Assembly: GCF_003994235.2 (NCBI RefSeq)
Contig: NZ_RYFG02000110.1
Span: forward strand, 1 to 64,000
DNA length: 64,000 nucleotides
From: Candidatus Methylobacter oryzae
GTDB lineage: Bacteria; Pseudomonadota; Gammaproteobacteria; Methylococcales; Methylomonadaceae
Direction of reading: 5' to 3'
The translations under genes and the position numbers were made by a program. The notes under the pieces were generated by a model that did no database searches, was not told where the DNA came from, and worked only from the letters and a program-made list of their open reading frames with translations. How positions within the stretch are numbered: position 1 is the first letter of the stretch; the number at the start of each line of letters is the position of its first letter. Shown one piece after another: positions 35,459 through 43,799 of this stretch.

Positions 35459-35671
35459 ATGCCTAACAGCCAAGAGCTTTACCAACAGATTAGCCATTTA
35501 CCGTCACTGGAGAAATTACGCTTAGCGGAATTATTACTTGCCGATTTAGATACGCCCAATCCTGAAATCGATGCTATCTGGCGCGAGGAAGCGCAAAAAA
35601 GATGGCAAGCCTATACAGCGGGTGAGTTAGAAACCGTAAGCTATGAAACGGTTATGCAAAAATATAAATGA
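35459..35671 (+). CDS. Addiction-module antitoxin-like protein
   Basis: A 70-residue 'putative addiction module component' protein (MPNSQELYQQISHLPSLEKL RLAELLLADLD ... TVSYETVMQKYK), normally paired with a RelE/ParE toxin. ATG at 35459 with CCGGAG upstream; the earlier ATG at 35411 is rejected because the family starts here. It overlaps the toxin remnant by 4 bp. Confidence 0.8.
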   Translation: MPNSQELYQQISHLPSLEKLRLAELLLADLDTPNPEIDAIWREEAQKRWQAYTAGELETVSYETVMQKYK

Positions 35672-35959
35672 AAATTGAATTTCTTAAAGCCGCACAAACT
35701 GAGCTGAATTAGGCTTTTGAGTGGTATGAAACCCAACAGAAAAATTTAGGAGTGCAGTTTTTAAATGAATTCGATGCGGTAATCAGGAGAATTATCAGCT
35801 ATGCCGAATCTTAATATATTAATTGAGAAAAATATAAGACGTTGTTTAGTTAAACGTTTTCCCTATGGAATCTTATATGGCATAGATGCCGATAAAATTG
35901 TTGTTATCGCTGTGGCGCACTTACATCGAAAACCCGATTATTGGATAGGTAGGGCATAA
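35668..35959 (+). pseudogene. Broken RelE/ParE-family toxin
   Basis: It begins MKIEFLKAAQTELN, then meets an in-frame TAG (35710-35712) and resumes AFEWYETQQKNLGVQFLNEF. After AES it hits another stop, and the reading continues in a different frame as IRRCLVKRFPYGILYGIDAD and VVIAVAHLHRKPDYW. That is the typical C-terminal half of a ParE-like toxin. One nonsense and one frameshift make it inactive while its antitoxin stays intact. cobS starts 5 bp later. Confidence 0.85.
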
Positions 35960-35964
35960 CAGCG

Positions 35965-36861
35965 ATGCCCAATATAGAACTATTCTTTCTAGCCCTCAGC
36001 TTCTACACTCGACTGCCGGGGATGGCGGCCGAGACTGCTTCAGGCAGTCCCCGGCATTTCCTCCATCCATGGAGGTCAGAAGTGTCGCAAGCGGTACGAC
36101 TGCCAGGGACGCAGGAGGTAGAGCAACGCAGGAGCAGTTGCCGAGGGAACCGATGCGACCGACTGCCCCACCCTCAATCCTTGGATTACTCACAGTTGCC
36201 TCGGGCAGTGATCTGTTTGCCCTTGGTCGGCTGGCTGGTTGGCGCCGCCGCCGCGCTAAGCTTTTACTTAGCCGATTTAGCCTGGCCGCAAACTACGGCG
36301 GCAATCCTGGCGCTGGTTGCCGGCATTTTGATGACCGGCGCATTGCATGAAGACGGCTTTGCCGACGTCTGCGACGGCTTCGGCGGCGGCATGAATAAGC
36401 AGCGCATACTGGCGATCATGAAAGATTCCCATATTGGGGTTTACGGCGTTCTCGGCCTGTTATTGATGCTGTCATTGAAAATCAGCGCACTAACTGCGAT
36501 ACCGGCCGCCGCGGTACCGTTAGCCTTGATCGCCGGACACAGCCTCAGCCGTTTATCGCCGTTATGGCTGATGTGGCGTTATAATTATGCGCGTGACAAT
36601 GACAGCAAAGCCTCAGGAGCGGTTTATAAGCCCAATCTTCAAGAACTGGCTTTTGCTACCGTCATCGCCTTGTTGCCGCTGGCGCTGTTACCGATGTTAT
36701 GCGCGCTCGCAATCATTCCCGTACTGCTTGCAATCCTGCTGCTGGGACATTATTTTTACCGCCATATCGGCGGCTATACCGGCGATTGTCTAGGCGCAAG
36801 CCAGCAAGTTGCCGAAACTGTTTTTTATTTAAGCGTGAATGCGTTATGGATATTTATTTAA
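35965..36861 (+). CDS. cobS: Cobalamin synthase with in-frame repeat insertion
   Basis: A 298-residue adenosylcobinamide-GDP ribazoletransferase. It opens normally (IELFFLALSFYTRLP) and resumes with LDYSQLPRAVICLPLVGWLV, DEDGFADVCDGFGGG-type acidic metal site (HEDGFADVCDGFGGGMNKQR), IMKDSHIGVYGVLGL and several membrane helices. Between residues 19 and 72 sits about 54 residues of unrelated sequence rich in Arg/Ser/Gln, encoded by 36019-36180, which matches the family A repeat. Without it the protein would be about 244 residues, the usual length. The insert keeps the frame and lies in an N-terminal loop, so the enzyme could still work. It overlaps cobC by 16 bp. Confidence 0.9.
   Translation: MPNIELFFLALSFYTRLPGMAAETASGSPRHFLHPWRSEVSQAVRLPGTQEVEQRRSSCRGNRCDRLPHPQSLDYSQLPRAVICLPLVGWLVGAAAALSFYLADLAWPQTTAAILALVAGILMTGALHEDGFADVCDGFGGGMNKQRILAIMKDSHIGVYGVLGLLLMLSLKISALTAIPAAAVPLALIAGHSLSRLSPLWLMWRYNYARDNDSKASGAVYKPNLQELAFATVIALLPLALLPMLCALAIIPVLLAILLLGHYFYRHIGGYTGDCLGASQQVAETVFYLSVNALWIFI
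36019..36180. repeat. Repeat inserted in cobS (family A-related, 162 bp)
   Basis: The first half (GATGGCGGCCGAGACTGCTT ... CCCCGGCATTTCCT, CATCCATGGAGGTCAGAAG) is nearly identical to the reverse complement of about 7850-7935 inside the family A composite. The second half (GACGCAGGAGGTAGAGCAAC, GAGCAGTTGCCGAGGG) is GC-rich with no match noticed in this window. The length, 162 bp, is a multiple of three with no stop in the cobS frame. Boundaries are set from where CobS homology stops and resumes. Confidence 0.85.
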
Positions 36862-37409
36862 TTCGCCACACCCAGACGGCTACCGATACCGGCGTGTGCT
36901 ACGGACAAAGCAATGTGGCCCTGGCCGATAGTTTTCCTGACGAGATGGCTAATCTGCACGACAAGCTGCCCGAATTTAACGAGGACTGTAAAGTTTACAG
37001 CAGCCCGTTAACCCGGTGCCTGCAATTGGCCGAGACGTTCTCGGATACGGTAAGCACCGATCCGCGGCTTCAGGAGCTTGATTTCGGCGCTTGGGAAGGC
37101 AAGCGTTTCGACCAGATCGAAGCCGATGCGTTACAGCATTGGATGAATAATTTTGTGACCGCCGCGCCGCCGAACGGCGAGAATTTTGAAGATTTGTACC
37201 GGCGTGCAGGCGAGTTTTGGCAGGATTTATTAGCCACCGGTGCCGAACAGGTCTTGGTCATCACTCATGCCGGCGTTATCCGCGCCTTGTTGGCGCGCGC
37301 TTTAAACCTGCCGCTAGCCAATTCGTTCCAATTGCGGATAGATTCGGGCTCCGTGCATAAACTGCGGCAAGCCGACAATTATCTTTACGTCGAATACATC
37401 AACTTATAA
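36846..37409 (+). CDS. cobC: Alpha-ribazole phosphatase
   Basis: A 187-residue histidine phosphatase. It has the N-terminal LIRHTQTATDTG (phosphohistidine), YSSPLTRCLQLAE with the second Arg, LDFGAWEGKRFDQ, and the C-terminal His in VLVITHAGVIRALLA. It removes the phosphate from alpha-ribazole phosphate or cobalamin phosphate. ATG at 36846 within cobS; its stop overlaps the next ATG. Confidence 0.9.
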   Translation: MDIYLIRHTQTATDTGVCYGQSNVALADSFPDEMANLHDKLPEFNEDCKVYSSPLTRCLQLAETFSDTVSTDPRLQELDFGAWEGKRFDQIEADALQHWMNNFVTAAPPNGENFEDLYRRAGEFWQDLLATGAEQVLVITHAGVIRALLARALNLPLANSFQLRIDSGSVHKLRQADNYLYVEYINL

Positions 37410-38428
37410 TGGGTCACGGCGGCAATATTTACCGGTTCGCCGAGCGGCTCGGCTGCCTGCCGGAACAGGTGCTGGATTTTTCGTCCAACATCAACCCGGA
37501 ACAAGCTGTCGATTTGAGCTGCTTGCACGATGTAAAACTTACACCGTACGCCGATCCCGACTATGGTTTGTTAAAACAGGCGATCAAGCAGCGTTATCCG
37601 GCTCCCGCAGGCGCTGACATGGAAGTGTTCAACGGCGCAAGCGCGGCCATTTTCGCGCTGTTGCGCAGCTTGCAGCCGAAAGACCTGGTTTTATACGCGC
37701 CGCTGTACGGCGAATATGCGCATATTGCCGGGGAGCTGGGCTGCACCGTGCAGAACATCGACCGGTTCAGCGGCAACCTAACGGCGGATGTTTCGCAACA
37801 CAGCACGGTTATTTTTGTGAATCCGTCGACGCCGGACGGCCGGCTTTACGAGATGCAAGAATTGTTGGCGATGTGGCAAGCGGCGGATTGCACGATTATT
37901 ATCGATGAGTCGTTTCTGGACTTCGGCAAGACAGACTCGGTTGCAGAACGCATTGCGGATTACGATAAGCTTTATGTAATCAAATCGCTGAGCAAGTTTT
38001 ACGGCTGCGCCGGAATCCGCATCGGTTTTATCCAAGCTTCGGCAACTGCAATAAAGCAGCTAAAGCGCTTCGAACCGGCCTGGAAATTATCCAGCCTGGA
38101 CATGGCCTATATGCAGCAGGCGCTGGCGAATACTGCATTCATCGCACAGACCCGGCAACAGACTGCCTATTGGCGGGATTTGCTGCATCAAGCGCTGCAA
38201 GAATCGGGCTTATTCGACAAGATTTATCCGGGCCAGGCCAATTTCTTGCTGGCACGTTTGAAGAATGGCGAAGACGGTCATCAACTGCAAACGCAATTGG
38301 AGCCTGCGCGGATTTTGATCCGTGTCTGCGATAATTTTGCGGGCCTGGATAAAAGCCATGTGCGTTTCGCGGTCAAGGACGAACAAGCCATAGCCCGGCT
38401 CTCCGACAGTTTTAGAAATATTAACTGA
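37409..38428 (+). CDS. cobD: Threonine-phosphate decarboxylase
   Basis: A 339-residue fold-type I PLP enzyme of the CobD family: GHGGNIYRFAERLG, DFSSNINPEQ, ASAAIFALLRSLQP, IIDESFLDFGKTD, and the PLP Lys in YVIKSLSKFYGCAGIRIGF. It makes (R)-1-amino-2-propanol phosphate for the nucleotide loop. It starts at the last base of cobC's stop. Histidinol-phosphate aminotransferase is the related alternative; the operon favours CobD. Confidence 0.9.
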   Translation: MGHGGNIYRFAERLGCLPEQVLDFSSNINPEQAVDLSCLHDVKLTPYADPDYGLLKQAIKQRYPAPAGADMEVFNGASAAIFALLRSLQPKDLVLYAPLYGEYAHIAGELGCTVQNIDRFSGNLTADVSQHSTVIFVNPSTPDGRLYEMQELLAMWQAADCTIIIDESFLDFGKTDSVAERIADYDKLYVIKSLSKFYGCAGIRIGFIQASATAIKQLKRFEPAWKLSSLDMAYMQQALANTAFIAQTRQQTAYWRDLLHQALQESGLFDKIYPGQANFLLARLKNGEDGHQLQTQLEPARILIRVCDNFAGLDKSHVRFAVKDEQAIARLSDSFRNIN

Positions 38429-38525
38429 TGCTAGGAAACACGCGGGTTCTCAAGTTCCAGCTTGGGAACTAGCACAGCTTGCTCATAGTTTTAACCTAAC
38501 TATTTAGCACAAAGACAAAATAGAA

Positions 38526-38603
38526 CACGGATTTAGAATACATAACAAGGTGTTACTTTTAAAAATCCGTTTAAACCCGTCCAATCCGTGTCATCCGTGT
38601 TCT
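38526..38603. repeat. Inverted repeat, family D
   Basis: AGAACACGGATTTAGAATAC ... TCCGTGTCATCCGTGTTCT with AAAAATCCG near the middle. Like the copy at 28070-28165. It lies in the 212-bp gap between cobD and cobQ, which also has GGTTCTCAAGTTCCAGCTTG and GGGAACTAGCAC at about 38447-38476, related to family B ends. Confidence 0.8.
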
Positions 38604-38640
38604 ATTAACGATTTCCGCATGGCGCATAAATAAACTACCA

Positions 38641-40041
38641 ATGAAACCATTAGCCATATTCGGCACCAGTTCGGATGCCGGTAAAACCACGCTAGTCATG
38701 GCCTTGTGCCGGATTTTCGCCGACCAGGGCCTGAAGGTCGCGCCGTTCAAAGCGCAGAACGTCTCGAATAATTCCGCGGTCACTAAAGAAGGCCGGGAAA
38801 TTTCCCGCGCCCAATGCCTGCAAGCCGAAGCCGCGCGGGTCGAGCCGAGCTACCTGTTCAACCCGGTGCTGCTGAAATCGCACGGCAACGGCTCGGTGCA
38901 AGTGATTGTGAACGGCTTGGTTTACCAAAACCAATCGATTGCGGCCTATTACGCCGAAATCGACGGTTTAAAAGAACAAGTCAAACAGGCGTTTTCGCAA
39001 CTCCAACAAGACTATGACCTGATCGTTGCGGAAGGCGCCGGTTCGCCGGTCGAGTTGAACCTGTTGGACAAGGATTTGTCGAATACCTTCGTTGCGAACA
39101 GCTTCAACACGAAAAATATCCTGGTCGCCGACATCGAGCGCGGCGGCGTGTTTGCGTCGATTTACGGCACTCTGGAACTAATGGATCCTGTCATGCGCGG
39201 CAACCTGATCGGCGTGGTGGTCAACAAATTCCGCGGCGACCGGCGTTTTTTCGACGAAGGCGAAAAAATTATCGCCGAGCGTTTCGGCGTGCCGGTTTTG
39301 GGCGTACTGCCGTTTACACCGTTGAATATCGACATGGAAGATTCGCAGTCTCTACGCAATTACCGGCAACGGCTGCACGACGCCAAAATCCGCATCGCCG
39401 TGATTGGCTATCCGGGCCTCAGCAATTACAACGATCTCGATGCGCTGATGGCCGATCCCGAACTGTACGTCGAACTAATCCACGATTACCGTCCGCTGTC
39501 TAGCTTCGACATGGTGCTGTTGCCGGGCAGCAAAACCGTGATCCGCGATTTGCAATGGCTGAAAAAACAAGGCTTGTTCGAAGAAATTCAACGACTCAAC
39601 AAACCGGCATTCGGCATTTGCGGCGGCTACCAGATGTTCTGCGGTGCTCTGCACGATCCCGATGCGATTGAACATGAAACCGCCATTGTCGAGCCGGGCT
39701 TCGCTTTTATCGACGACACCGTGCTGTACCAACGGCCGAAAATACTGGCGCGCGGGCAATACCGGCTGTTTTCTTACGACGCAATCGGCGGTTATGAAAT
39801 CCATTGCGGTCGGATAGATAAATACCCGCTGTATTTTCAAGGCAGCCGGTTCTCTGGAACGCATGTCCACGGCATTTTCGATAACGATGCGTTTCGCACC
39901 GATTATTTCAAAACGATTAATCCTCGGTACCGGGGCTACGCTTATTCGGATTACCGTGAGGCCGAAATTCAGGGCTTTGCCGATATGGTTGGGCAAAACC
40001 TGGATATAGCCGCGATCTTGCAGGCGTTACAAGCGGATTGA
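38641..40041 (+). CDS. cobQ: Cobyric acid synthase
   Basis: A 466-residue CobQ/CbiP. It has the dethiobiotin-synthetase-like ATP site FGTSSDAGKTTLVMALC, KAQNVSNNSAV, and DLIVAEGAGSPVELNL. The C-terminal class I glutamine amidotransferase domain has the nucleophile in AFGICGGYQMF and His in GTHVHGIFDN. It amidates four carboxylates of adenosyl-cobyrinate a,c-diamide. No upstream corrin-ring gene is in the window. Confidence 0.95.
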   Translation: MKPLAIFGTSSDAGKTTLVMALCRIFADQGLKVAPFKAQNVSNNSAVTKEGREISRAQCLQAEAARVEPSYLFNPVLLKSHGNGSVQVIVNGLVYQNQSIAAYYAEIDGLKEQVKQAFSQLQQDYDLIVAEGAGSPVELNLLDKDLSNTFVANSFNTKNILVADIERGGVFASIYGTLELMDPVMRGNLIGVVVNKFRGDRRFFDEGEKIIAERFGVPVLGVLPFTPLNIDMEDSQSLRNYRQRLHDAKIRIAVIGYPGLSNYNDLDALMADPELYVELIHDYRPLSSFDMVLLPGSKTVIRDLQWLKKQGLFEEIQRLNKPAFGICGGYQMFCGALHDPDAIEHETAIVEPGFAFIDDTVLYQRPKILARGQYRLFSYDAIGGYEIHCGRIDKYPLYFQGSRFSGTHVHGIFDNDAFRTDYFKTINPRYRGYAYSDYREAEIQGFADMVGQNLDIAAILQALQAD

Positions 40042-40106
40042 GTTTTTAATGGCACACGGATTGGACGGATTTACACGGATCCTTTTTATAACGGTTGAAT
40101 ATTTCG

Positions 40107-41003
40107 ATGTTTTTTGAATTGGCTGCCTTGGCTTACCTGATCGATTTGGCGTTCGGCGAATTGCCGTGCAAGCATCCGGTTGTGCTGTTCGGCGAGTTTA
40201 TTTCCGGCTTTGAACGCCGGTTTTACGGCAACCGGATTTTGCCCGGCGCGCTGCTGGTCGTTAGCCTGATTGCCGTGGCCTTGTCGCTCAGCATCGCACT
40301 GGTTTATGTCTGCGGTTTATTGCCGGGTTGGCTGGAGCTGCCGGTGTTAGCGGCGCTCGCATCGACCGGCTTGGCGATGAACATGCTGCATTCCAGCGTC
40401 GCGGCCTTGTTAACCGCCAACAACCCCAAGCAGGCGTTAAGTTACCTGGTCAGCCGCGACACCGGCGACATGACCGAAACCGAAATTTATAAAGCCGGCT
40501 TGGAAACCTGGGCCGAAAACCTCAGCGACGGGGTTATCGCGCCGCTGTTTTACTTAGTGCTGTTCGGCTTGCCAGGCATTGCGGTGTATAAAGCCATCAA
40601 TACGATGGATTCGATGATTGCCTATAAAACCGAACGTTATTTTCACTTCGGCAAAACGGCGGCAATCGTCGACGACATAGCCAATTACATCCCTGCCCGG
40701 CTGACCGCATTGCTGATTGCCGCATTGGCAGAAGACAAACGGCGCGCCTGGCACTGTTTATTATGCGACGGCAACAAACTGGAAAGTCCGAACGCCGGCT
40801 ACCCGATTGCGGCAATGGCCGGCGCGTTGGGCGTTGCGTTGGGCGGCGACGCGAGCTATCACGGGCAAATCAAACATAAACCGACGCTGGGCTTGCCGAT
40901 TAACCCGGTCGATAAATCGACATTAACCCAAGCATTAAAAATGAAAACAGGCATTAACCTGATTGTTTTAACGTCATTGGCAACCGGAATTTTGCTGTCA
41001 TGA
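40107..41003 (+). CDS. cbiB: Adenosylcobinamide-phosphate synthase
   Basis: A 298-residue membrane protein of the CbiB/CobD(Pseudomonas) family: LIDLAFGELPCKHPVVLFG, SRDTGDMTETEIYKAGLETW, ENLSDGVIAPLFYLVLFGLP and INTMDSMIAYKTERYFHFG. It joins cobyric acid with aminopropanol phosphate. The ATG at 40107 is preferred; a TTG at 40095 would add four residues. It overlaps cobU by 4 bp (ATGA). Confidence 0.93.
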   Translation: MFFELAALAYLIDLAFGELPCKHPVVLFGEFISGFERRFYGNRILPGALLVVSLIAVALSLSIALVYVCGLLPGWLELPVLAALASTGLAMNMLHSSVAALLTANNPKQALSYLVSRDTGDMTETEIYKAGLETWAENLSDGVIAPLFYLVLFGLPGIAVYKAINTMDSMIAYKTERYFHFGKTAAIVDDIANYIPARLTALLIAALAEDKRRAWHCLLCDGNKLESPNAGYPIAAMAGALGVALGGDASYHGQIKHKPTLGLPINPVDKSTLTQALKMKTGINLIVLTSLATGILLS

Positions 41004-41494
41004 AAACGCTATTCATAGGGGGCATCAAAAGCGGCAAATCGCGGCTCGCGGAAGCCTATATTTTGCAACAGGCGGTTAGTAAACCTTATTACTTGGCAAC
41101 CAACGAAGTGTTCGACGACGAGATGCGGACGCGCGTAGAAATTCACCAACAACGCCGCCGGGACGCCTTTATCACGATCGAGGAACCGGTCAAATTGCTG
41201 GCCGCATTGCAGCAATGCCGAGGACCTGTACTGGTCGAATGCGTGTCGATGTGGCTGAACAACCAACTTTATTATCAGATACCTGAAAAGGAAATTTTGC
41301 AGGAGCTTGAGGCAGTGCTACAGTTATCCTGCGACTTGGTGCTGGTGCATAACGAAGTCGGCCTGAGCGTCGTTTCCGACAACCGTTTGGCCCGGCAATT
41401 CGTCGATTTATCCGGCAAGGCCGCGCAATTAATGGGGCAACATTGCGAGCAAGTATTTTTTTGCAGTGCCGGCTTAACGATGAAAATGAAGTAG
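41000..41494 (+). CDS. cobU: Adenosylcobinamide kinase/guanylyltransferase
   Basis: A 164-residue CobU/CobP. P-loop GGIKSGKSRLAEAY, the guanylylated-His region FDDEMRTRVEIHQQRR, VLVECVSMWLNNQL, VLVHNEVGLSVVSDNRLARQ, and the ending CSAGLTMKMK like the family's AGLPLKLK. It phosphorylates cobinamide and adds GMP, giving the substrate of CobS. Last gene of the cluster. Confidence 0.93.
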   Translation: MKTLFIGGIKSGKSRLAEAYILQQAVSKPYYLATNEVFDDEMRTRVEIHQQRRRDAFITIEEPVKLLAALQQCRGPVLVECVSMWLNNQLYYQIPEKEILQELEAVLQLSCDLVLVHNEVGLSVVSDNRLARQFVDLSGKAAQLMGQHCEQVFFCSAGLTMKMK

Positions 41495-41547
41495 GAGGAT
41501 TATGTAGTTTATCTATTCTCTAATAACAAGTTGCGACACAGAACGTT

Positions 41548-41606
41548 TTATACCCAAAGGGCATAAGTTTCGTTTGAGCAGACAAGCTGCTCAACTCAGC
41601 TTTATA
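41548..41606. repeat. 54-58 bp repeat, family C
   Basis: TTATACCCAAAGGGCATAAG, TTTCGTTTGAGCAGACAAGC and TGCTCAACTCAGCTTTATA. Almost identical to the tandem copies at 51194-51306. It lies between cobU and mltB; the TGAGCAG/CTGCTCA hairpin may help end the cobalamin transcript. Confidence 0.9.
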
Positions 41607-41656
41607 AATTTTGGTCAATGGATTACCGATCAACATTAAAAATAAAAGAGACACCC

Positions 41657-42673
41657 GTGAAAAACACAAGCAGTACATGCGCCTTACAACTGGCTTTAGC
41701 GCTCGCGCTTACCGGCTGCGCAAGCAATCCATCGGTTCAACCCAATACCCCGCCGCCTGTCGATACAGCCGCAACGCCCCTTACCCAGCCACTGGAGGAA
41801 TACCAGCCGCCGGTATTGACCGGAACTTATTCCAATTCGCCGGCGGTACAGGACTTTATCCGGCATATGGTTTTTGAACATAAATTTTCCGAAAGCTATC
41901 TAAATAACTTGTTTGCCCAGGCCAAACGCCTGGATTACGTTATCCGCCTGGAAAATCCGGCCCCGTACAACGGCCCGGCGCCTTCGCACCCGAAAGTAGG
42001 CGGCTGGACGCGTTACCGTCAGCAATTCCTTACCGAAGCGCATATCAATAACGGCGCCGCCTTTTGGAGCAATAACGAAGACTCGATCCGTAAAGCCAGC
42101 GCCACTTACGGCGTCGATCCCGAATATATCGTTGCGATTATCGGCGTGGAAACGTTCTTCGGCCGTAATGTCGGCAAAACCCGCATTCTCGACGCGTTGA
42201 CGACGCTGGCGTTCGACACGCAACGGCGCGCCGGCTTTTTTAAGTCGGAACTGGAAAACTTCCTGCTGATGAGCCGCGAAGAAGGCTACGACCCGCTGAA
42301 ACCGGTCGGTTCCTGGGCTGGGGCAATGGGCCTGGGCCAATTCATGCCGAGCAGTTTCCGGACCTTGGCGGTTGATTTCAATAATGACGGGCACCGTAAT
42401 CTTTGGGATCAATGCGACGCAATCGGCAGCGTAGCGCATTATTTTTCGCGTCACGGCTGGCAAAACACGATGCCGGTCGCCAATCAGACTAAAAGCTACG
42501 GCGAATCGACGATTGAGCTGAGCGCGGCGAAAGGCAGCGAATTCTGGCGCGTTCATCCGAATTTCAAGGTGATCAAGAAATACAACAATAGCGATAAATA
42601 CGCGATGGCCGTGCATCAATTGGCGCAGGCGATCAAGCAGCGTTATATGATGACGGTTGCGAGTAGCAGGTAA
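41657..42673 (+). CDS. mltB: Lytic murein transglycosylase B
   Basis: A 338-residue MltB-type lipoprotein. It has a short signal with lipobox LTGC, a Pro-rich linker, then the catalytic Glu in YIVAIIGVETFFGRNVG and the SLT core PVGSWAGAMGLGQFMPSSFR, GDGHRNLWDQ-like FNNDGHRNLWDQ, and AIGSVAHYFSRHGW. It cleaves peptidoglycan to 1,6-anhydro products in the outer membrane. GTG at 41657 begins the signal peptide with GAG upstream; the ATG at 41618 would place charged residues first. Confidence 0.93.
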   Translation: MKNTSSTCALQLALALALTGCASNPSVQPNTPPPVDTAATPLTQPLEEYQPPVLTGTYSNSPAVQDFIRHMVFEHKFSESYLNNLFAQAKRLDYVIRLENPAPYNGPAPSHPKVGGWTRYRQQFLTEAHINNGAAFWSNNEDSIRKASATYGVDPEYIVAIIGVETFFGRNVGKTRILDALTTLAFDTQRRAGFFKSELENFLLMSREEGYDPLKPVGSWAGAMGLGQFMPSSFRTLAVDFNNDGHRNLWDQCDAIGSVAHYFSRHGWQNTMPVANQTKSYGESTIELSAAKGSEFWRVHPNFKVIKKYNNSDKYAMAVHQLAQAIKQRYMMTVASSR

Positions 42674-42689
42674 GCGGCTCGAGTCTTTC

Positions 42690-42890
42690 GCTGGTTCCCA
42701 AGCTCCAGAGACTGTGAAAGTTTTATCAAAATCGGTTTAAAAGCTTATTCACCACGAAGATCACGAAGAAAAAATAACTTTTTAAAATCAATATATTAAA
42801 TACTTCATGTCCTTCATGCCTTCGTGGTGAATGCTTTTGCTTTTGTTCTAAAACGAATATTTTCACAGCCTCTCCAGCTTGGGAACCAGC
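42690..42890. repeat. MITE-like inverted repeat, family B
   Basis: A 15-bp perfect terminal repeat: GCTGGTTCCCAAGCT at the left end and AGCTTGGGAACCAGC at the right. Inside lie CTGTGAAAG...TTTCACAGCC and TTCACCACGAAGATCACGAA with its inverse CTTCGTGGTGAATG. About 201 bp, non-coding, so a non-autonomous transposable element is likely. It sits between mltB and the HigBA pair. Confidence 0.9.
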
Positions 42891-42902
42891 GTCTTTAGAC
42901 CG

Positions 42903-43220
42903 TTAGGCTATTTTTTGCAAGTGATGGAAATCTTGAATGGAGTCCAGCTCATTTTTTTCCGCAGCTTGCGCTTTGTATAAGTCCCATCGAATCTGTAGGT
43001 TGAGCCAGAAATCCGCCGATACCCCGAAAAACTTTGCCAGACGTAACGCGGTGCTTGGCGTAACACCACGCTTCCGGTTGACCAGCTCATTAATCCGCTG
43101 ATAAGGAACGTGAATTGCATTTGCAAGATCGCGCTGGCTTATATTCATCGGAACAAGAAACTCATCCCGAAGCATTTCACCGGGATGTGTAGGCGGTCTG
43201 TCGGTTGGAATACGAACCAT
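42903..43220 (-). CDS. higA: HigA-family antitoxin
   Basis: A 105-residue HigA/XRE antitoxin. It has the family start PTDRPPTHPGEMLRDEFLVP, a helix-turn-helix MNISQRDLANAIHVPYQRIN, and RGVTPSTALRLAKFFGVSAD FWLNLQ. It represses its operon and neutralises HigB encoded 8 bp upstream. A GTG could start nearby, but ATG at 43220 is good. Confidence 0.92.
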   Translation of the reverse strand: MVRIPTDRPPTHPGEMLRDEFLVPMNISQRDLANAIHVPYQRINELVNRKRGVTPSTALRLAKFFGVSADFWLNLQIRWDLYKAQAAEKNELDSIQDFHHLQKIA

Positions 43221-43228
43221 ATGCGCTC

Positions 43229-43522
43229 CTAATGGTAATCGGTAACTTCTACGTTATAAGGACCAGTTTTACCCCACATAAAACAAATCCTGTACTGTTC
43301 ATTGATACGAATACTGTATTCGGCTTTTCTGTCGCCCGAAAGATTCTCAAGCCGATTGCCGGGAGGAATTTTAAGTTCCTCTACCGATTGAACAGAATCA
43401 AGCTGATCAAGTTTTCTCGCGGCAACTTGCCAGAGAGTTTGAGGACACGCTTTTCTTGCGGCTTTTGAATTGACGCCATTGAATATGTCCTCGCTGGCTT
43501 GATCTTTGAACGATTCAATCAT
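43229..43522 (-). CDS. higB: HigB-family RelE-like toxin
   Basis: A 97-residue HigB toxin (MIESFKDQASEDIFNGVNSK, AARKLDQLDSVQSVEELKIP, GDRKAEYSIRINEQYRICFM). It is a ribosome-dependent mRNA endonuclease. Toxin-first order with HigA downstream is typical. It appears intact. Confidence 0.92.
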   Translation of the reverse strand: MIESFKDQASEDIFNGVNSKAARKACPQTLWQVAARKLDQLDSVQSVEELKIPPGNRLENLSGDRKAEYSIRINEQYRICFMWGKTGPYNVEVTDYH

Positions 43523-43605
43523 GAGTTCATGGTAGCATGGAATCCATGCTAAACATGGTCTTTTTCAGCGAAGTTTTGTAGTGTACCCATCACGTACCCT
43601 ATTTG

Positions 43606-43759
43606 GCTGGGGCCCAATCTCCAGAGGCTGTAAAAGTATTATCAAAATCGCTAAAAAACAGCAGGAAATGCGCTGTAAGTTATTGATTGTTGTTATCGAA
43701 ATTGGCAATTCCGCCTAATTTCGGAATACTTTCACAGCCTCTGGAGCTTGGGAACCAGC
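43606..43759. repeat. MITE-like inverted repeat, family B
   Basis: Ends GCTGGGGCCCAATCTCCAGA GGCTGTAAAAG and CTTTCACAGCCTCTGGAGCT TGGGAACCAGC. The interior is different from 42690-42890 and has AAATTGGCAATTCCGCCTAA. It lies between higB and the DUF5677 gene, so the HigBA pair is bracketed by two family B elements. Confidence 0.9.
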
Positions 43760-43799
43760 AGAACAAAGCTATATTGCCTAGGTAGCAGGCGCGAACGCT

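Noticed and set aside
42690-43759. CRISPR array
   Set aside because: The repeats are inverted, few, and unequally spaced, with no cas genes in the window.
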